Assembly (NCBI GenBank): GCA_964606975.1
Contig: CAZSGY010000003.1
Coordinates: 1 to 11,486 of the forward strand
From: UBA8517 sp964606975
GTDB taxonomy: Bacteria; Patescibacteriota; Microgenomatia; UBA8517
Direction: 5' to 3'
Length of the DNA: 11,486 bases
The position numbers and the translations under genes were made by a program. The first letter of the stretch is position 1, and every line of letters begins with the position of its first letter. The notes beneath the pieces are model-generated. The model was not told the origin of the DNA and ran no database searches. It was given only the letters and a program-made list of their open reading frames with translations. Below, in pieces: positions 7,215 through 11,486 of this stretch.

Positions 7215-8167
7215 TTTCCTTTTAGCCATTCCACATAATTTTTAAGGCCATCTGTAATTGCCATATTTGCCGACCACCCCAAAAGTTTTTTGGCTTTGGC
7301 GGCCGACGCAACTCTGTTTTTTGAATCAACCAAAAATGGTTTCAAATGACGAACCTTGAAAGGCTCTTTTCTTCCGCTATATTTCCATATCTGTTTAGCC
7401 AAATCAATAATTTTAATTTGTTCTTCTGAGCTGATATTAAAATCCTGATTGTTAGAATTTTTTCCAAGTAGACATTTAACTATTCCTTCGGCGGCGTCGG
7501 TCACATGTGTAAAACTGCGTATCTGATTCCCTGATCCGTAGATTTCTAAGGGGTAATTTCCGGAAAGTACCCTGCAAGTTAACTCTTGGATAACATGGTT
7601 TAATCCCGGACTACGCCTCGTCTTATAATAGTTACCGTAAACGTTAAATAATCTGGCGATGGAGTAACTCAATCCATATTCCTTGTAGTATGCCTTGCAA
7701 TATGCCTCGCCAATTATCTTTGAGGTTGCATAGAAATTATTTGTAATTTTAGTATTGCCAATATCTTTCTCTGCAATTTTTTGTTTATTGGTTGATGGGT
7801 AAACCATTCCCGAGGAAACATAAACAATTTTTTTAACCTTATTTTTTGTACATGCGTTAAAGACGGCGCTGTTGATATTATTATTCTCAAAAAGGATGGT
7901 GGCAGGGTTATCCTCGATGTATTTTGGACCGCCGATTTTAGATGCCAAATGAATACAATAACTTGCTCCCCGAAGTGCTCTGTATGCAATTTTTTGATCT
8001 CCTATATCCCCTTTTAAAATTTCTGTTCCTTTAGGTAAGTCTTCCGGTCTGTGATTGATAAACTCATCAGCCACTCTAACTTTGTAACCTTTCCGAATCA
8101 ATATTTTGACAACCTCTTTTCCGATAAAACCTGCCCCTCCTGTTACTGTGATTAATTTGTTATTCAT
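7196..8167 (-). CDS. NAD-dependent nucleotide-sugar epimerase/dehydratase (extended SDR)
   Basis: This 323-residue cytoplasmic enzyme should interconvert nucleotide sugars, most likely as an epimerase or related oxidoreductase. The dinucleotide motif GGAGFIG is at 10-16. D34 at the end of strand 2 points to NAD rather than NADP. SSGMVYP (118-124) supplies the serine, and the catalytic Y146-ATS-K150 is intact. RLFNVYG (172-178) and GSGNQIRSFTHVTDAAEGI (211-229) are the usual C-terminal substrate-site signatures. HLASKIGG (73-80) resembles GDP-mannose 3,5-epimerase and GDP-fucose synthase more than GalE, but I cannot fix the substrate. With a UDP-arabinopyranose mutase homologue nearby, a UDP-pentose 4-epimerase role is an attractive but unproven alternative. 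It is the last gene of the export operon, overlapping the glycosyltransferase upstream by 4 bp (ATGA, 8164-8167). Its 3' end overlaps gene 7 by 19 bp. Stop is TGA. Confidence 0.87.
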   Translation of the reverse strand: MNNKLITVTGGAGFIGKEVVKILIRKGYKVRVADEFINHRPEDLPKGTEILKGDIGDQKIAYRALRGASYCIHLASKIGGPKYIEDNPATILFENNNINSAVFNACTKNKVKKIVYVSSGMVYPSTNKQKIAEKDIGNTKITNNFYATSKIIGEAYCKAYYKEYGLSYSIARLFNVYGNYYKTRRSPGLNHVIQELTCRVLSGNYPLEIYGSGNQIRSFTHVTDAAEGIVKCLLGKNSNNQDFNISSEEQIKIIDLAKQIWKYSGRKEPFKVRHLKPFLVDSKNRVASAAKAKKLLGWSANMAITDGLKNYVEWLKGNYSKIC

Positions 8168-9132
8168 TTTGGTAAAAATTTGTTTAAAAATTTAAATAAC
8201 TTGAACATTCTTGGTTGTCTAAGTTTCAAAATAAGATGATAAATCCTATATCTCGGGAACTCTCCTGTAAAATGAATGGCCTTGAATTTTGAAAAATTAT
8301 TATTCCAAAAATTGTTTTTAACAATTGGATAAAGAATATACTTATTTGACAGAGGTTTAGATGGTGTTACAGAAAAAAGTGCTATATAAGCTGTTTGTTC
8401 AACTAAATGCCTATATTCAATTCTCCATCGATCATCGTCGTATCGGATACGCTCATACAAAGTATCTTGAATCACATTAAGGGTCTTTTCGATTAAATCC
8501 AAATCATAATTATTCAAATTTAGACATAGTATTCCTGAATTAAATTTATAATTTATTCTTTTAAATCCAAGATATTCTTTGAATTCAGCAGAGGATAATT
8601 CAGAAAAATGCTTATAATCTTTTAGAAAAAGGTTCATGGATTTTGGTTTCGATGCCCACTTGGCAATATCGCTTAAATTTCCTAGAAAAAACATATCAGA
8701 ATCGATAATAATAATTTTTTTTGTTTTGGCCAGCAATGGAGCATCTAGGAGCTTAATCCCCTGCCATTTTTTTCTTAGACTTTGACAGTACTTATATTTT
8801 CTCAGTCTTTTTACCATCAACTTGTCCGCCTCGGTTTTAGAAATGATTGTGGCAAAAGGCAGGTGCGATTTGAGTATTTGCAAGTCGGCAGAAGTCACAT
8901 CTTGATCGCAGTGAATCATTAAAGGAATTCTCAGGTTGGAGTGTAAATAAAAAGTGTTAATACTATTAATGGCAATGAATATATCTATATGTCTAACGAC
9001 AATGTGCAGTTCGCATTCTGCTTTTTTATTAACTCTCAGATTGCTTGCTTTACCGAATAAAAGTAGTAACTTGGTGTAACCATTTAATATTTCTAAGATG
9101 ATGACCTTTAACAAATACCCGATTTTATTCAT
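8164..9132 (-). CDS. GT-A-fold glycosyltransferase (GT8-like, DxD motif)
   Basis: This 322-residue protein is a probable metal-dependent glycosyltransferase with a nucleotide-diphospho-sugar transferase fold. An amphipathic/hydrophobic N-terminal stretch (YLLKVIILEILNG and KLLLLFG, 6-27) may attach it to the membrane. The core shows VRHIDIFIAINSI (46-58), then IIIIDSDMFFLGNL (140-153), in which D144-S-D146 is the metal and donor-binding DxD. FNSGILCLNL (197-206) matches the FNxG strand of GT8-type enzymes, and E245-Q-T-A follows an acidic helix. KAIHFTGE (284-291) corresponds to the C-terminal HxxG metal/donor loop. It is not close to a named enzyme I recognise; substrate unknown. It sits 8 bp after the Wzt ATPase and overlaps the epimerase by 4 bp, within the export operon. 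Stop is TGA. The start is the first ATG after the ATPase stop and no Shine-Dalgarno lies at normal spacing. Confidence 0.75.
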   Translation of the reverse strand: MNKIGYLLKVIILEILNGYTKLLLLFGKASNLRVNKKAECELHIVVRHIDIFIAINSINTFYLHSNLRIPLMIHCDQDVTSADLQILKSHLPFATIISKTEADKLMVKRLRKYKYCQSLRKKWQGIKLLDAPLLAKTKKIIIIDSDMFFLGNLSDIAKWASKPKSMNLFLKDYKHFSELSSAEFKEYLGFKRINYKFNSGILCLNLNNYDLDLIEKTLNVIQDTLYERIRYDDDRWRIEYRHLVEQTAYIALFSVTPSKPLSNKYILYPIVKNNFWNNNFSKFKAIHFTGEFPRYRIYHLILKLRQPRMFKLFKFLNKFLPK

Positions 9133-9140
9133 ATAGAGTC

Positions 9141-9875
9141 TTATTGATCCCCCTTTGACTCAAAGGACCTTTTATATTTATCAATTAGAGATAAACCACC
9201 GACAGCTTTAATTGAGCCCTTGTTCATAATAACCACTCTCTGGCAATTCGCTTTAATAAAGTCCAACCAATGACTTACAATGATTATTGCTACACCATCA
9301 TTTTTAAATTCCATAATTTTATCTGCAGCCCTTTTCTGAAAAGTTTCGTCTCCGACCAAGAAACTTTCATCGAGTAGTAAAATATCCGGATTTGAAAAAG
9401 CCATTATTGAAAAACCAAGTCTCAATTTCATTCCTTCGGAGTAGGTAAATAGAGGGGCGTCCATAAAATTACCTATGTCGGCAAAAGAGATAATGTTTTT
9501 AAGCATACTGTCTATGTGTGGTTTTGATAAACCCAGTAGCAGACCGTTTACATATATATTTTGTAGTCCTGTTAAATCCGGATGAAAGCCGGCTTCCAAA
9601 TCAATTAGTGATCGGATATTTCCACAAGTTGTGACCCTTCCTCTTGTTGGAGATGTTATACCGGAAATGATTTTTAAGAGGGTTGATTTGCCGGATCCGT
9701 TTGGTCCAACTATTCCCAGGACATCACCCTTTTTAATTTTCAAATTAACGTTTTTTAGTGCCCTGAACTTCTCGTTTTTGCCTTTCAAAATCCTTTCTAC
9801 CAATGTTGGCTTTTCGTGGTGGATTATATAGTCTTTTGAGATGTGGTCTAAAACCACGGCGTATTTGTCTTTCAT
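9141..9875 (-). CDS. wzt: polysaccharide export ABC transporter ATPase, short Wzt type
   Basis: This is the nucleotide-binding subunit that powers export of a lipid-linked polysaccharide across the cytoplasmic membrane. I chose the ATG at 9875 (244 aa, beginning KDKYAVVLDHISKDY), which sits one base after the permease stop (TAAAATG). The frame is open upstream with ATGs at 9890 and 9929, but the 9929 start would overlap the permease by 53 bp and add residues that look like out-of-frame permease sequence. From the chosen start, Walker A GPNGSGKST is at 57-65. LEAGFHPDLTGLQNI, the hallmark of Wzt/TagH ATPases, includes the Q-loop region near 93-107. The signature YSEGMKLRLGF starts at 145, Walker B ILLLDE is at 165-170 followed by VGDETFQKRA, and the switch histidine is H202. 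The C-terminal glycan-binding domain of O9a-type Wzt is absent, so export should not depend on end-cap recognition by this protein. Confidence 0.93.
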   Translation of the reverse strand: MKDKYAVVLDHISKDYIIHHEKPTLVERILKGKNEKFRALKNVNLKIKKGDVLGIVGPNGSGKSTLLKIISGITSPTRGRVTTCGNIRSLIDLEAGFHPDLTGLQNIYVNGLLLGLSKPHIDSMLKNIISFADIGNFMDAPLFTYSEGMKLRLGFSIMAFSNPDILLLDESFLVGDETFQKRAADKIMEFKNDGVAIIIVSHWLDFIKANCQRVVIMNKGSIKAVGGLSLIDKYKRSFESKGDQ

Positions 9876-9876
9876 T

Positions 9877-10644
9877 TTATATCCAGTCATCAAAATTTTT
9901 ACTTTCTTTTGTAAAAACCACACCTCCAATTACGACCAAACTAATGATAATTACAATGTTTATAGTGATCATGGCCAAACCTGGTAGTGGCATGTTTAAG
10001 TAACCATGCTGAAGAAACTGCAGCACGGAAGTCATCGGATTTAAACGCCACAGCCAGTAATATTCATATGGAACTACTGAAAGCGGATAAATGATCGGAG
10101 TAGCGTAAAACCAAAACATAATTATCGCCTGAACAAAAAAATTAACATCTCTGTATTTAACATTTAAGGCAGAACTTAGCAAGCAAAAACCTATTGTAAG
10201 TAGAAGCAAAAGTATGAATGCAAGCAATATGTATAAGAAGCTATTTAGTTGCATGGTTCCCAAGAACAGGATCGGCACAGTTAAGATTGTCATAGCTATT
10301 AGCAAATGAATAAAGTTTGACAATACTATCGATAGCGGAATAACAATTCTTGGAAATTTTGCCTTTTTAATAAGTGAGCGTTCATAAATGATTGAGGGTG
10401 TAGTTTTGGAAAGGGATAGGGAAAAAAAATTCCAGACAAGTAGTCCAATGAAGAGAAAATAATAATAGTTTTCAATCGGCTCCTTCATAAAATATTTGAA
10501 GATAAAGCCAATAATCAGCATTTGTAATACGGGGTTTATAACCATCCACAAAAATCCAAAAATAGTATTCTTGTATCTTGCGCGAAGTTCTTTGTCGGTC
10601 ATTCCAAGAAGAAGATCGATGAATTGTCGAGTACTAGTTTTCAT
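9877..10644 (-). CDS. wzm: polysaccharide export ABC-2 permease, Wzm/TagG type
   Basis: This 255-residue integral membrane protein has about six hydrophobic spans, the length and topology of Wzm/TagG/KpsM permeases; it forms the channel for the lipid-linked glycan with the ATPase encoded next. The N-terminal interface helix DLLLGMTDKELRARYKNTIFGFLW (split: DLLLGMTDKE 10-19, LRARYKNTIFGFLW 20-33) is the strongest family signature. Other typical pieces are LIKKAKFPRIVIPLS, the ALNVKYRDVNFFV loop with FYATPIIYPLSVVP, and RLNPMTSVLQFLQHGYL near the last spans. It is the first gene of the minus-strand export operon and is divergent from the UDP-arabinopyranose-mutase-like gene across only 21 bp. 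A TATGAT box lies 11 bp before its ATG, so its transcript may be almost leaderless. Stop is TAA; the ATPase ATG follows one base later. Confidence 0.94.
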   Translation of the reverse strand: MKTSTRQFIDLLLGMTDKELRARYKNTIFGFLWMVINPVLQMLIIGFIFKYFMKEPIENYYYFLFIGLLVWNFFSLSLSKTTPSIIYERSLIKKAKFPRIVIPLSIVLSNFIHLLIAMTILTVPILFLGTMQLNSFLYILLAFILLLLLTIGFCLLSSALNVKYRDVNFFVQAIIMFWFYATPIIYPLSVVPYEYYWLWRLNPMTSVLQFLQHGYLNMPLPGLAMITINIVIIISLVVIGGVVFTKESKNFDDWI

Positions 10645-10661
10645 ATTATGATGGTATCATA
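10624..10661. promoter_or_regulatory. candidate bidirectional promoter with palindromic -10 region
   Basis: The 21-bp divergent gap holds a perfect inverted repeat, TATGAT-GGT-ATCATA (10647-10661), so both strands present TATGAT. For the plus strand, TTGTCG at 10624-10629 stands 17 bp before TATGAT (10647-10652), which ends 13 bp before the ATG at 10666. On the minus strand TATGAT ends 11 bp before the permease ATG at 10644; I see no clear minus-strand -35. The symmetry could also be a repressor operator. The overlapping imperfect repeat ATGATGGT...ACCATGAT (10648-10655 / 10663-10670) strengthens the operator reading. Confidence 0.4.
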
Positions 10662-10665
10662 CACC

Positions 10666-11486
10666 ATGATAGGACGAGAGGCTAAGGTCTTTCTGGTTAT
10701 CCCAACCATCAGAGATCTTAATTTTTTAAAAAGCTGGGGCAATAACTTTTCGAAATGCAATTTGATTGTTGTGGAAGACAGGCAAAGAAAATCAATCAAA
10801 GTTCCTAAAATTTCTGCCAAGTCCGTCTATCACTACTCGTGGGAAGATATTGATAGAGACCTGGGAAAAAACAATTGGATAATCTCCAGACACAACGCAG
10901 GTGTTCGCTCTTACGGTTTTTATAAAGCATACAAACTTGGAGCTGACGTTATTATGACAATTGACGATGACTGTTACCCTACGAGTGATAATTTTGTTGA
11001 AGGGCATTTAGATAATCTAAATTTTAGATATTCAGATAAATGGATAAACACCTACCCCGATCCCAAGTGGATGTACACAAGAGGTGTGCCATATAAAATT
11101 CGCGATAAAATAACGACAGGTATTAGTCACGGAATTTGGTCAGGAGCTTTAGATCTTGACGGTTTGGTAGAGTCAAAATTGCCAAACCTTTTAAACGAAA
11201 AGCCATACCCCCAGATAAGGCAGGCAGTTCCCTTCGGCTGTTACTACCCGATGTGTAGTATGAACTTGGCTTTCGGAAGAAAGGTAACTCCTTTGATGTT
11301 TTTCCCGATGATGGGACAATCTCCCGATGGCAGAAAATGGCCCTATGATAGGTTCGATGATATTTGGGCCGGTGTTTTTTCTAAAAAAATAATGGACCAC
11401 CTGGGTCTGGGCGTGATTAATGGTTCACCGATTATTAATCATAAAAAAGCATCGAAGCCCAAGGAGAATCAAATAAAAGAAATGTC
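10666..11486 (+). CDS. UDP-arabinopyranose mutase / reversibly glycosylated polypeptide homologue, 3'-truncated by window edge
   Basis: This frame stays open to the window end (273 codons visible; plant relatives have about 350). It matches the RGP family, whose plant members convert UDP-arabinopyranose to UDP-arabinofuranose without flavin and become glycosylated on an arginine. Matching blocks in order are VFLVIPTIRDLNFL (8-21), LIVVEDRQRKSIKVP (33-47), VIMTIDDDCYP with the D100-D101-D102 triad, YTRGVPYKIRD with R139 and R146, ISHGIW (153-158), PMCSMNLAFGR (195-205), YDRFDDIWAG (227-236), and DHLGLGVINGSPIINHKKASKP from 244. From memory, the rice enzyme has its triad at 110-112, glycosylated Arg158 and essential Arg165; the same seven-residue arginine spacing is seen here. 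In-frame ATGs at 10648 and 10651 exist, but they lie in the putative -10 box, so 10666 is preferred. Divergent from the Wzm/Wzt operon. Family call firm; exact substrate inferred. Confidence 0.9.
   Translation, partial: MIGREAKVFLVIPTIRDLNFLKSWGNNFSKCNLIVVEDRQRKSIKVPKISAKSVYHYSWEDIDRDLGKNNWIISRHNAGVRSYGFYKAYKLGADVIMTIDDDCYPTSDNFVEGHLDNLNFRYSDKWINTYPDPKWMYTRGVPYKIRDKITTGISHGIWSGALDLDGLVESKLPNLLNEKPYPQIRQAVPFGCYYPMCSMNLAFGRKVTPLMFFPMMGQSPDGRKWPYDRFDDIWAGVFSKKIMDHLGLGVINGSPIINHKKASKPKENQIKEM

Noticed and set aside
4903..8167. Alternative genetic code (TGA as glycine), as in some CPR lineages
   Set aside because: TGA ends genes 6, 8 and 9 at sensible family lengths and no gene contains an in-frame TGA.
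9876..9929. Longer start for the ATPase at 9929 or 9890
   Set aside because: The extra residues are an out-of-frame reading of the permease gene end and do not resemble Wzt N-termini; the ATG at 9875 directly follows the permease stop.
10792..11400. Minus-strand open frames at 10792-11007 and 11191-11400
   Set aside because: They are antisense to the conserved mutase blocks, which fully explain this stretch.
1..11486. CRISPR arrays, insertion sequences, tRNA or rRNA genes, attachment sites
   Set aside because: No spaced direct repeats, terminal inverted repeats, transposase motifs or structured RNA signatures were seen; coding sequence covers nearly the whole window.

Overview
The window is a dense, AT-rich (by eye about two thirds A+T) surface-glycan locus of twelve genes with almost no intergenic DNA. 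Genes overlap or lie a few bases apart, no start has a clear Shine-Dalgarno sequence at normal spacing, and there are no mobile elements, tRNAs, rRNAs or CRISPR arrays. The genetic code is standard: TGA ends genes 6, 8 and 9, with no in-frame internal TGA. The compact style, protein sequence character and gene mix suggest a member of the Candidate Phyla Radiation/Patescibacteria, perhaps the Microgenomates group. This taxonomic call is inference from style, not from a marker gene.

Layout (gene numbers follow coordinate order). Gene 1 (+, up to 971) is a GT4 glycosyltransferase whose 5' end lies outside the window. A minus-strand operon is transcribed 4859 to 938: a polytopic O-antigen ligase/polymerase-like Wzy_C protein (gene 5), a single-pass membrane protein with a tandemly duplicated extracytoplasmic domain (gene 4), a zinc-ribbon SAM methyltransferase (gene 3) and a PIG-L/LmbE deacetylase (gene 2). 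Two translationally coupled plus-strand glycosyltransferases follow (genes 6 and 7, 4903-7214). A second minus-strand operon is transcribed 10644 to 7196: Wzm-type ABC permease (gene 11), Wzt-type ATPase (gene 10), a GT-A-fold glycosyltransferase (gene 9) and an NAD-dependent sugar epimerase (gene 8). Finally, a plus-strand gene (gene 12, from 10666) runs off the right edge. It is a clear homologue of the plant reversibly glycosylated polypeptide / UDP-arabinopyranose mutase family.

How they may work together (inference): the epimerase and the mutase supply nucleotide sugars, possibly a pentofuranose donor. The glycosyltransferases assemble a glycan on a lipid carrier, and the deacetylase and methyltransferase modify it. 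The Wzm/Wzt pair exports it, and the Wzy_C protein with its co-transcribed membrane partner polymerises it or transfers it to its final acceptor. Wzt lacks the C-terminal glycan-binding domain.

Most notable: (i) the mutase keeps the DDD triad and both arginines of the plant enzymes at the same spacing; (ii) gene 4 is an internal duplication with an ungapped stretch about 40 percent identical; (iii) two divergent gene pairs are separated by only 21 and 43 bp carrying mirrored -10-like boxes, several so close to the ATG that leaderless mRNAs are likely; (iv) both convergent gene pairs overlap in their coding ends.
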